DNA of 64,000 nucleotides, taken from NCBI GenBank assembly GCA_009760855.2, contig WPIO01000003.1, positions 10,291,001-10,355,000 on the forward strand, read 5' to 3'. A model generated the notes under the pieces. It saw nothing but the letters and a program-made list of their open reading frames with translations, did not search any database and was not told the DNA's origin. The stretch comes from Cristatella mucedo. Its lineage: Eukaryota; Bryozoa; Phylactolaemata; Cristatellidae. The position numbers were made by a program, and so were the translations under genes. Shown in pieces: positions 21,515 through 33,400 of this stretch (position 1 is the first letter of the stretch; every line of letters starts with the position of its first letter).

Positions 21515-22110
21515 TAGTCTTGACTTCTGTAACTCACCGTTGCTGGTGTACCGGCCTGTGGAAACAGGCGCTCACAGCTGGTGCAAAACCTCGAACAAAC
21601 CTCAAATTCTTTGGAGACCGTGCCTTTATGCGATTCATTTGTATAGCGCCCCAAGAGAACTCAATCTCTATTCAGGCGATTCACATGTGCCTCGGGGCTC
21701 GAGCCCCACGACCTCAACCAGGCCTTGGTCGGGGTGAGCACCTTAAACCGCGAGACCAAACCAGCCTTTGGTTCGTACGCTCCTAAAGCCTGGAACTCAC
21801 TCCCGACTTCCGTAACGACATCCCGACTTGACCACATTTAGAAAGAAATTTAAACACCTATTTATCACAGCATTTAGCGGGTTCCTGTGATTCGACTTTT
21901 ATGTGCTTATGCCTGCTGTTACAGTGCATGCTGCCGCTAACAACACTTGCATGCTGACCCTGTGCATGTCACCCCTAACCATGTTATTCTTGTTGGTTTT
22001 TGACCATGCTTTCACTAACCATTCGATCGTCTTCTTGTGCAGCAATTGCAAAGCGCCTAGAAAGAGATTTGAGTTCTCTGAGGGTGCTTTGTCTAATGAA
22101 TTTTAATTAT
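21515..22110 (+). mobile_element. CR1-like LINE 3' part, interrupted by a SINE
   Basis: 'SLDFCNSPLL', a deletion, 'RTNLKFFGDRAF', then a SINE at about 21637-21765, then 'SYAPKAWNSLP' and the 3' UTR with tail 'caaagcgcctagaaagagat'. The LINE resumes just where it was broken, so the SINE came later. Confidence 0.85.
21637..21765 (-). mobile_element. SINE nested in CR1
   Basis: Inverted SINE with a full tRNA-like head (reverse strand: gctggtttggtctcgcggtt, then ggtcgtggggctcgagcccc). It is flanked by a short duplication of host sequence (gccttt on both sides), as expected of target-primed insertion. Confidence 0.8.
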
Positions 22111-22375
22111 TACATGCTCCCAACGCATGGAGCTCACTGCCGACGCACGTGACCACATCCCCTGTCGTGACATTAAAAAAGAAGCTTAACGCACACCTGT
22201 TTACAACATTATTTAGTGGGTCCTTATGATTCGTCCGTTGTGCTTATGTGTATTGAAACTGCACCTGCTGTTATCATATCTGAGTGTTCAGCAAATGCAA
22301 AGCGTCTAGAAAGAGATTGAGTTCTCTGAGGGCGCTTTATCAAGTGCATTATTATTATTATTCACCCTGTTCATG
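22111..22375 (+). mobile_element. CR1-like 3' tail, second copy in tandem
   Basis: A 5'-truncated copy starts in the last codons of ORF2 ('PNAWSSLPTHVTTSPVV') and runs to the tail with (ATT)n at about 22350-22362. It follows directly on the previous tail. Confidence 0.8.
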
Positions 22376-22525
22376 TCACATCTTACATTATCATGCTTGA
22401 TGCCATTTGTGAATGCTACCACTGATCGTTTGGCCAAGGTTTCTTTACATAATTTGTAAAGTGCTTGGAAAGAGATTTCAGTTCCCTGAGGATGCTATAC
22501 AAATGTACTATTTTTATTATTGTCA
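22376..22525 (+). mobile_element. CR1-like 3' tail, third copy in tandem
   Basis: Only the 3' UTR is present: 'ttctttacataatttgtaaa' then 'gtgcttggaaagagatttca'. It ends in an AT-rich run with ATT units. Confidence 0.7.
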
Positions 22526-22529
22526 CCTT

Positions 22530-22625
22530 TGGTACCAAGGTCGTGGGTTGGAGCCCTTTAGCATATGTGAAGCCCATGGATAGAGAATCAGTCCCCTTGG
22601 ATCGCTGTACAAACGAATTGTTTTT
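22530..22625 (+). mobile_element. SINE fragment
   Basis: Starts at the B box (aaggtcgtgggttggagcc) and carries the body and tail (ggatcgctgtacaaacgaat). The A-box half is missing. Confidence 0.6.
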
Positions 22626-22654
22626 ACAATTATATTTAAATATAGTTATATATA

Positions 22655-22805
22655 CAATTGCCTACGAGGAATTGGATAATGCTCTTCTAAGTTGCCTTAG
22701 GGATTATGGCCTAATGCTTGTTTGTGAGCAGTTAAGAGGATTGTCCTTCGTGAAAATTAGCAGTTTTAGGATAGTGATGTGTGATTTGACTATTTCTCAA
22801 TAAAT
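22655..22805 (+). repeat. Unclassified dispersed repeat, copy 2
   Basis: Near-identical inverted partner of 6928-7085 (see that entry). It ends 'ctcaataaattagac'. Confidence 0.7.
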
Positions 22806-22824
22806 TAGACTTAATAATCATGGT

Positions 22825-23300
22825 AATAGTAATATGCTTGTATGGCGCCCTATGAGAACTGAATCTCTTTCTAGGCACTTTACAGATACTGTATAGAAAG
22901 CATTAGCAAATAATTGGTGGTAACATGCACAAGCAGCAGGCATAGTGTAAGCATGCATATGCACAAGTAAGACGAATCACAAAGACCCACCAAATGCTGT
23001 AACAAGCAGGTGGGTTTTAAGCTTTTTAAATGTGATAAAATCAGAAGACGTGCCATGCGTCAGTATTGAGTTCCATGCTTTGGGAGCATACGAACTCAAG
23101 GCACTGTTTCCGAAGGTTTTGAGGTTCGTACAAAATATGGCTAAACGATTCAAGTCAGAACAAGCAGGTGGTACGATGCTTACCCTGGTGGAAGAGTAGT
23201 TTGGATAGGTAGGCTGGAGCTAGAGAAGGAACCTAAAAGTGACAGAACCTTAAAGTAGACGTGCTACTTGATCGAGAGCCAGTGCAAGTCGGCGAGAAGT
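22825..23300 (-). mobile_element. CR1-like LINE 3' part (antisense)
   Basis: Plus strand starts with the inverted tail ('gcgccctatgagaactgaat', 'ctctttctaggcactttaca') and continues through the reversed UTR to the C-terminus of ORF2 ('gtgcaagtcggcgagaagtg' is the reversed LADLHW block). Confidence 0.8.
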
Positions 23301-23394
23301 GGTGTGATTCGGCAACTGACACTAATAACTGAAATCCTTCCTTTCCAGCATGCATAAGGTCCTGAGGGATTCAGGTATCTTGGTGCTAAGCAAT

Positions 23395-23810
23395 CTATAA
23401 TAATAATAATAATATTGCACTTGATAAAGCGCCCTCAGAGAACTTAATCTCTTTCTAGGCGCTTTACATTTGCTGCAAAGTGATACGCAATAGAATAGTA
23501 AGTAAAATCATGCTTGACAAACAAACAAAATGAATAACATGGTTAGGGGTTACATGCACTGGGTCAGCATGCAAATGTGGTTAGTGGCAGCATGAACAGT
23601 GTCAGCACGCATAAGCACATCGAGGACGAATCACAAGGACCCACTAAATGCTGTCCTAAATAGGTATGTTTTTAAGTTTCTTTTAAATGTGGTCAGGTCA
23701 GGGGATGTTCTGATGCAGGTCGGGAGGGAGTTCCAGGCTGTGGGAGCATACGAGCTAAATGCACGGTCTCCAAAGGATTTAAGGTTTGTACGAGGTATTT
23801 CTAATTATTA
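23395..23810 (-). mobile_element. CR1-like LINE 3' part (antisense)
   Basis: An (AAT)n run, the inverted tail 'gcgccctcagagaacttaat', reversed UTR and the last 60 or so codons of ORF2. Very close to the 62.9-63.3 kb copy, so a young insertion or recent relative. Confidence 0.85.
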
Positions 23811-24091
23811 TTACTATGTTACATACAAAATAATGGAGGTAAGTTACGGGAGTACCGCCCGTCAACCACAAATCGTATTTTAAGTGCAAGGCAAACAGAT
23901 GGCGAATTAGTGATCCACTTGCATAAAGAAATATCTGGCAGTAAAGCATATGAATGGCGAGATACAGAACTTGTCACAATACAGTAGACGATGTTTGTTA
24001 CCTAAAACTTCAAACACAAGTAAGGTCAAATAACTGATGCCAGACGGTTATGTATGTATTCTAAATGCCGATGTATTATCAAGAAAATACC

Positions 24092-24097
24092 TTTATT
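24092..24097 (-). terminator. Possible polyadenylation signal of the RING gene
   Basis: AATAAA on the minus strand, about 325 bases past the stop at 24422. Position is right for a 3' UTR end; no transcript evidence. Confidence 0.35.
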
Positions 24098-24421
24098 GCT
24101 TCCGTGCCAAAAAGATCCAGTTTTAACCCAAGCTAGCAAATAATGTAATTGCTCTATGGGCTGGAACATAAGCGAGTGACAAGAGTAGGGCCAAACTCAC
24201 ATACGATACACCGTTTCTGGCAATATGAATGCCAAAACAATTCGGTCCTAAACATGATTACACTTGTTCCAATGAATTCGAGGGACACTGTAAAACACAA
24301 GGACGGATAAAGGTGACTGGAAGAGTGATGCACTACGAACTTCAGTTAGCAGTTTATAATGAGTGCTCATGACACCCTCAATCTAGCTTGTCTTCACCAG
24401 CAATTCAGCTTGACTTCACCC

Positions 24422-24469
24422 TTAATCCAGGTTGACTTCCAAGCGACAAACAGGGCATGTGGCATTCGT
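24422..24469 (-). CDS. RING gene last exon (last two zinc ligands)
   Basis: Acceptor gtgctgtag|acg; reads TNATCPVCRLEVNLD and TAA. It supplies the final CPVC of the RING, 1777 bases away from the rest of the domain. Spacing to the previous Cys (x10) is exact, which proves the join. Confidence 0.9.
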   Translation of the reverse strand, partial: TNATCPVCRLEVNLD

Positions 24470-27400
24470 CTACAGCACGTAACAGGATATATTCTCAATC
24501 GCCTGCTGATGACAAACATATAAGAAAATAAGTTAGGTAATGGCAGAACAACTTGAATACAAAACGAAGGCATGAGTGCTAACAGCAAGCACTTGCAGTA
24601 AGCAGAATAGCAACAATGACAACAGGAAAGAACTGGGTCAATTCTAGGTCAACAGCTAGACGATCATCCTAATATACTGGGCCGTGATAGCCCAGTAGGT
24701 AACATGCTCGCTCGTAACGATTGAGGTCGTGGATTCAAATCGCGCAGGTGGGTGATTCTTTATTGCCAACCGCAAGCGGCAGTGATAGCCGATAATGCCC
24801 CTCTGTCGCTATACAAATACGGTTGTTAAGTAAGCCAATAATTTTTAAAAATAAAACAAGTCACTTTGAAACAGCAGTTAGGCGACTTACAAGGAAAATA
24901 TCGATGCTGTCACGAAATTAAAATAAACACTGTAAAAAGTAAAGTATAGATGGATGCTTAACTCACTGCCTCGACAGAGGACAATATTAACATTGCCTCG
25001 ACAAGGGACACTGGAGTGACGTTCGGAGGCGAAACATCCCAAGAACTTAACAACATTTTAGTTTTGACTGGGGCAGAGCTGGCTGACGGGAAGGATTCGA
25101 GTCTTGCCGGGTGGACTTAAATTTGCAGGGCAGTCTACTTCTTGGCGCTAGATTGGACATTCTTGAGAGAGCTGACCAATATGGAACTGACCGAGGAAGC
25201 AACATAGATGCTGATTTGACGTATTGGATGGGGAGATCAGTCAGTGGGACTAGGTGAGTTCAGAATACATAAATTTATTAAAAAGAGGTGCCTATGGAAG
25301 GTCGGCAGCTCAATTTTGGATGACTGGTGTGCAAGCAATAATACATTTGCCACAAAACGAGAAACTTAACGACCACACTTCTGAGATCTCTCTTGTTGTC
25401 AGGTGAGGGTGGATACACCGGCCACAGCCAGACAACAGGGCTGGTCTAGCCTCATAACTGACAGTGTAGACATAACTGGTTTGACGCTAGTTCCCACTCG
25501 AGACACGTTCACGGGTGTCTCGACTTCAAACGTTCACCAGTGTAGACGAAGCTTACACTACCAAAAGCTATACGAAGGCAGTACTACGAGCCGCTTTAAC
25601 CTGGGTGAGATAGTGGATGAGTGATTGTCACTCGATCGGTAATGAAGAGATACCAGGTCTAGGCTACTAAGCCTTCAAGACCATCGTGCCTCTTCAGACG
25701 ATATCTCGTATTTTCAAAATTTCGTTCTTGCCTCTCGAGATAAGGGCTACTAGCTGTTCTTGTCAGTTGCAGAATCCTCTTCTGAAAACCGAAGTTCTTG
25801 CGAACATAGTATATGGAAACCGATACAGCTAAGACCTGTTTTAAAGCATATCTGTTTATTGTTTTTGACCGCAGGGCATAAGAAATTACGTGCCAATGGA
25901 CATCTAAACGCTTACTTCTTCCGGCTGAGTTATAATGTGCCGAAGCCTATCCCACCAAACAGCCTTCGGCTATAGGTTCAGCGACGGTTAATAATCTGCC
26001 CGTTAGATATGATCGGGCTTGCGTATTATCGTTGCGTTATCGTGGTGCGAATGCATTCCTAGATGAGGTTGCTAGGATAGGTGAATTAATGATCAACCAA
26101 AGACGGCCGACCCAAAGTCGCTGCAGGGGCCAAGCTATGCTCAGCCGGAGCTCCAACCGAATGTTTGCTATTCCCAGCATCGTCTCGCGCCGTCCCTCAT
26201 CTTTCCAGACCATCAATGAGCATGCAAAATATTGTTGCATACCAACCTTTAACCATTTGTCAATACAATCTGCATGATATTCATGAAAGCAGGGTAAGCT
26301 TCGCAGGCGATCGCCTCCTTCAAATTCACTGATACAAACATGGCACATTTCTGGGGCCGAGGTGCCTGCACCATCAATACTTTCATTCCTTTCTTGGCAC
26401 GGGTAGGATCGCATAGGCAATCGAAAAATATCCATGTCAGACAAGCCGCGCCTCTTAACTTCACCAATGATATCGGCCAAATCCAAAAGTGCCTGAAAAA
26501 AGTCGAGCTAAGTAAGGATGTGTAGCAAAGTAGGACGGGCAACAAAAAAAACGAGCACACTTGACAACAAGGTAAAGACGACTGTTTGGTACAGGCCAAC
26601 ACAGCATTGCTGCAGGGGGTGTAGTCACGACAACATTCTCAGGGGTTCACAGCAGAACTACCGAGAAGGCAACAGGAGATCCACTCGGTAGCCAGATCTA
26701 TACCTCGTAGTCTCCTAATTCAGCATCAAATGTCCTGATATCACGTTGCCGAGCATTAGGAAGACCTCCTCGCCGAAGTCGAACCATGGTCTAGTGATAG
26801 AGAAACCCGTGTAAGGCTTAACCGATAACAACCGGTGCCCAATGCTAAGCACAAACAGGCTCTGGTGCTTGGTTGACAAGCAGGTGATCACTTCCATGAA
26901 AGTGGAGCGAGGCTCTTTAGAAGATTGAAGGAATATAGATTCGCAGGCAGCACATTTTGCACCAAGGGCATATCAAGGTGCTATTGCTTTGAGGCTGCAT
27001 CTACAGCAGTAACAGGCAAGAGCCTCACAAGTGGAAGGTAAAAAACTTCACGATAAGTGGAGAAAACTGCGGCTCTTTAAGAGGGAGGACCTACAAGATG
27101 CCTTGGCAAGCGTTTCTTCAGACTTAAGATCAACTGCCATGTGACTAACGAAAGCAATAATCATCGATAAATCCATGTCATAGATGATTGCCTGTGGTGA
27201 TAACTCAAACTCATGACCTGAGTCGTGAAGTGGGAGTACCTTATTCTTGGGCTACGAATAAGGGACAAAGACCCACATAGCCCCATTGTAAGGACAGACC
27301 AGCAACAGAGAAAACACGGCAAACCAAAACAAACAGGATAGCAGCTCCAAAATAGCAGTATTAACCGCTTGTGTCAAACGGACAAACTGGTATGACTCTT

Positions 27401-30400
27401 GTATCTGATTTCAGAGGTCGTGGGTTTAAGTACCAATGATGCTACGGTATATTTTTTAAACTGGCAAACCGATATTGGGTGTCATAGTGCTATCTAAATC
27501 TGGCCACCGGTATAGGTATATCACATTTTTTGGGAGCATCGGCTTAGCATTGCTCCAGCTCTTGGTGACTTGTAGGCAAGAACTACCGGTCTATGCCACC
27601 AAACTGTTAACAAGAAGCTTTCTCACAAACCCTCGAGGTACGATTACTCGTAGGACACATTTGAAATAAAGACGAATCCACCTAATTGCCTTTACTAAGT
27701 ACGTTTCTCATTAAACGGTATTTTTGTTTATTGCAGGTAAACTAGCCTTTAGTCAACAAAACACATCAAGGCTGCTATGCACTAACTTGATAAAAAGACC
27801 CAAGCTGCTTACCGTTTGGTAAGAAAGACAAAGGGCTAGATAATTACGATCATATCGAACAGGGCTATTTTGATTCATCTAATCTAGTATTGAAATGCAA
27901 GGCAAACGTTTGCATACTAAACCACCGTAATTCCCTCAAAGCAGCAAGCCACACGGGCGATAACTATTGAGGAGTTCCAACTGATAAAAGCCCCACACGG
28001 CCCTTATGCCATCCATACTTGTTCCTGTCACAGAAAATAACACCAAAGAGCATCGAGCAAAATTTGCAATTTTCTGGGCTTTGCCAACATAAAGGTGTAT
28101 CATGACACCCAGAATTTTGCCTGACCGAAATAGCAATCACGTCAATACCCTAGGCTGCTAGAAAGTAACCGGTTGGCATATCATTAGTCTAAAAGAGGGC
28201 GAAGTCTATTCAACATGGGCAGCAATAAATCTCGGATAGACAATCCTAGAGCCGCCGAGACAACATGCAGTGCAAGTGGAAAGTGGTGTTAACTGATGTT
28301 AGAAGGGAAAAAGTGAGAACTATGACATAGAAGGGAACATGCATTGCCATATATTTGGAGGGTGAACAGTCACACAGTCAGAGTTACCTTGAGGTCAAGT
28401 AATATTAAATGTTGAGACATATAGCCACTGTACTTAATTTTAGCACAAACTGCTAAAGACACCCCACTGAGTTGGCCCACTGGTCAAGTTTGTTTATACG
28501 ATACATAATACCACTCACCATTCGATCGTGCTTCCTTTGCAGATTATTTAAAGCAACCAGAAACAGCTCGAGTTCTCTGAGGGATCTTTATCAAGTGCAT
28601 TATTATTATTATTATTATTATCCTTAATATAAGGTGCTCGCCCTGACTTCGGTCTGGCCGAGGTCATGGGCTTGAGCACCATGGCATATTTGTAGCACCT
28701 GAATAAACATTACGTTCTTTTAGGGTGCTATACAAATGAATTATATCTAAGACTGAGGCGCACCCCATATGGGATGACTTTTATCATGAATCATAAGTAA
28801 CCAGGAATCGTCTGGATGAGCATGGAATATTGCTTCTAATTAATGTGTAGGTAGAAAATGAATCAAGAGCATGCCAAACATTAGGGACATCAATCTACAC
28901 GACCTACTCAGAAGGCACTATCAACAACACTAGCATCCAACACAAAGTACATACAAACACAAGTTTTTGAAAGCTACTAGTATTCACAAATAAATAATTT
29001 GGAACGGGATATAAATATTTGCCTCAATAACGGCAGAAGTGTCGCGGCTGCTCAAAGGACTCACAGTTTGTCGCAGTGGACCAGGTTGGTTAAGAAGAAA
29101 GCTCATAACACCTTGATCCAAACCAGCTAAAGAGAAGAAAAAGAAGTGCTTTCAGTTTCGTCAGAGCCAGCAAACGACACATTATGCAACGACACTGCTA
29201 ATAATTAACATACACGAACACACCAAAGCTAGATTAAGCGCACGCCAAAAATAGTGCTATGATAGATAGGCTTATAAAAAAGAAGAGCATTATGGACAGA
29301 GTATCAGAAATGGTGCAAATGTGGCCTAAACTGAGTGAAAAAGGGTAATAGGAAAAATAAAACCACACAAAATAAATATGAAACGAATTGCATAAATATT
29401 ATAAATAACAATAGTAAACTTGCCCTAGCTTCAGTTAGATATTGTCACAGTCAGCTCGTGAATAAAAGGTAACAAAAACTAAGTTAAGCATCCCTGTATG
29501 TTGTACAGCCTCAATGGACCTTTAACGACACTAGCCTATATGCTGAAAGTTAAAGGGATACGTAAGTGCGAGGGCTTAATACTTTTAACTAATCTCTATC
29601 ACATCGACAAGAATATCACAAAAAAAGAAAACAAATTACATACCTCGGCTGGTACTAGGCATAGCCTGTCCACGTTCTGAGGCCGAAGTGGAGGCTTGTC
29701 TGACAAGGGAATCTGGCAAGCTAGATTCGTTCAACAACGCCTAAAACGTGAATCATCGATCCAAAACACGAATCAATTAAAGGAATAAAAACGACGACCT
29801 ACACACGAGTGCAGTGCTTACTGGCATGGGCACATCACACAAGTTTTCAACAATATTGCAGTTCAATACTAATGAGACTCGACAGCTGATTGCTATAATG
29901 AAAGTTGTTGATATAAAACAGCTAGTGGGCAGGCTTCTGCAGAAGTTTTCAGTCCTTTCCCCTTTGACAAAACGTTGATGCACCCCTTCATCTCTTTCCA
30001 TCATCCATATTAGCAAATAAAGATGCAGCACATGGCAGAACAAAACCATACAGGTAGGTATCTTACTATTAGCTACTTACATAGTATCTCTGCTGCTCTT
30101 CATCAGGCATGTTCCACAGGCGACGCACAGAATCTATCCTATTCGAGATTGTATCTAAATGCTCCCTTTGTTCAACAGTCTAAAATAATCAAACCAATAA
30201 TGGATGCAGAGGGAACCGAGCACTCACACAACACAGAACAACAAATGATCAGTCAGACCATGACCACAAGTCCCTTTTGGGATCAGGCAACTTTGTAACG
30301 AGTTCTAAATATCCTTTCCATAAAGGAAGTACAGAAAGCTACAATTGCCTAGGTAAGTTAGCCTCATGCTGCTACCAAGTTCTCAAATTTACACACCCAA

Positions 30401-33400
30401 AGCCAACCAGCCAAGCCACCACAATTTTTGTGACTAAAGTCGTCCAGCAGACCGTCAATAGGCATTTTAAAATGACAAAAAATGGGGCCATTGACACCAT
30501 GGTGGCACCGAAGCTCCTAACTTACGATCACAAGGTGGAGTGATATTAAGGATAAGACAGAAAAAGGTTTGGAAATCACATCTTTATAACCTAAAAAAAA
30601 ATTCAATGTTTGGCTATTACAGCTGCATTGCTCAATGCAGTTGTAGTAGCCAAACATTGAGATTTTTTAGGTTATAAAGATGTGATTTCTAATTCCAGTG
30701 CTCAATGCGCATCAATTTTAAGCACGATTCAAAAATGGTGTTAATGGCATACAACAATAGCAGAGAGCTGAGACCCCCGACTGTGCTGTGAACAAACAGG
30801 CGTTGCCAAGCTGTCAGGTTACGGATGAGTTTACGAGACTGTAAGAAAACACGGAAAGGATCTCAATCTGGGCAGACGATGCAATAAAGAAAATACAGAC
30901 ACAACACCAACAAGCAGCAAACCGGGTCAACGTACAGTGTTAACTGGTGCCAGCCTGTTATGCCGAGAAAGCAGATCGGTGGCAGCCGACGACTCTGGTG
31001 CAAGCACACGTAAAAGACTGGCCGTGCGAGGTGAACAATCTAAGCGATCGGGAGCGGTTGCTACAGCTGACGATGACGGTGGTATACTGACAGGGTCGCA
31101 ATCGCTACGGGCTGACCGTAAAGAATAGCGAGGTTCTTCTGGCCAAGAACTGTTGCTCGCACCACTGCCAACACGTTGTTCTGAGGCAGCCTCGCGATCA
31201 AACTGTTCCTGCAAAGTGAGCAACATGGAGCATGCATCACCACGATCGATAAGGCTATCGATAGACAAACAAGCAGGCGAAAGCCTGAAGAAAATAAGCC
31301 AACCAGATTCCTCAATCTAAAGCACAAACTCTGTGCAAAGCACCGATGCCAATGAACTTACCGGATTCATCCGGTTGCTGTGTGCAAGTTAAATCTCAAT
31401 GTGGCAAAATACTGCACCACTCTACATGCACTGAAGGTAGTGGCAGAGACAACCAATGAGACCAGATAGTGAATAAGACAGCCGATCATGCTGATCAGGT
31501 CAAGCTCAGCAGATAAGATAAGAGATAGGTGTACAATGGCTACTTGCTAGCAGCTGAAGAAATGATAAGTAATGACAGCTCCAGGCAAGAACAAGGTTGT
31601 TCACTGGGTCCACGGCTAAGCATACCAAGTGGCAAGCCAGTTCATCCCTTAGAGAACAGTGCACACAACAGACGAATACAAGAAGCCAGTCAATAATAAT
31701 AATAATAATAAGTTTATTAAGCAACCTCAGGCAGCTTTCTCAAGGATCTCTTTCTAGGCACTTAACATAAGCTGTGAAAGAAGCATGACTAATGCCTAGT
31801 GGTATCATGCCTGGTGAAAACATGCACAAGGCATGTTAGTGGTAACAGGCATAGTGCCACCACACATAAGCACCCAAAGGAAAAAGCACAAGGACCTAGA
31901 AAATGCTGCGAGGAACATTTTTAGCTGCCTTTTTTAATGTCAACAAGCCAAGGGTATTATGAGTGGGTTCTAGGCCTTGGGAGCATATGTATTAAAGGCA
32001 CAGTCACCAAAGGATTTAGGGTTGATTCGGAGCCAAACGATTCGAGTCAGAAAAACCCCTCCACGACAGATAGACACATACGTACACAATATAAGCTGTG
32101 TTGACCAAAAGAACACACCTGCAACCGACGCGCAAACGTGGCATCGCTCTCAACCTGCTGCTGCAGCATCAGATGCCGGGAGTGACTATCACTGCTGTGG
32201 CTCTTCGTAGACGAGAGAGCAGCTTGGCGATGTGCCGCAAGGGTTTCTGGACCCATCACAATGCAGTCGTCATCGTCGTCTGATGATATCCACGGTATAT
32301 ACTCATCATCACCAGATTTGCCTATGAGAACAAACCCGGTAGTTTATTTATAAAAGATGCTAAAGCCATTTAGGCATCACCCTTACGAGCTTCAGGGGTG
32401 AGAGCTCAACAGGGCGATGGCTTCTTACTTTCTCCCCATGGTAGGGGGAAGGTTTCATCCTGACAGTCATAAAAAGCTTATTGAATGAGTATGCATCTTG
32501 CCTATAACTCTAAAAAGTCATTAAGACTAGGTAAGCGTTAAGCTTGGGAAACGCACTTAAAGCCTAAGCCGTTTTTAGTGTTCATACAGACTACAGACTT
32601 CACATACAGCAAAGCAACATGAAAAGCATAGCTCAATAAGTCAGCCGAGGAAATGGGTACCATACAAGTAAGAGCAAAGAAAGGCTGGAAAAGGATCAGC
32701 AGCAGGAGAGATGTCCTTGTTCAAGAATTGTAGAAGTAGGTTCTACAGTCTAGGATCTGCTGAGCACAAGCTTCTGTTGACAATACACTGCAAACACAGG
32801 GAACAGCTAATTCATCGTCTTGTGAGGACCCAAGGGCACACAAAGACTACGGGTTCAGCTAGAAATTCATTTCATTCAGAAGCTAAGCATTGCAGCTTTG
32901 TGGGCTAGAGTAAGAATTTCGGATAGCATCACTTGATCATGCGCTCGCGTGCCGGGCATGGCCATTCCTGTCTGACGTCGGCAACATTGGCAGACAAGCT
33001 GCCTTGCTTGCCCTTGAAAATTTCCTGCGTTGCTGGACGTTTCTAGAAGCCCCTCACCCTGCCAGCAAGTAGATATTGCTAACGATACAGCATATGTAAA
33101 GTGCCTAGAAAAAGATTCCGTTCTCTGAGGGTGCTAAACAAATGTATTATTATTATTGATCCCGCTAAAGCCATTACAGTTTCTTTCGAAAAGGAGACTA
33201 AATTTCTCTATATGCCATAAATGCTAACTTACAAAGCAGTGGCTAATGAACCCAACGTATAGTTTTTGCTGCAAGTATTTTGGGTCGATGGCACACCACA
33301 CCATTGGAGAAATTCATAGGCACAACCAACAATTTAGCACAGGTAGGACAAACCCTTACCAGAGGCAGCCTTTTATAAGAAGGTGAAGAGGCATGCACAA

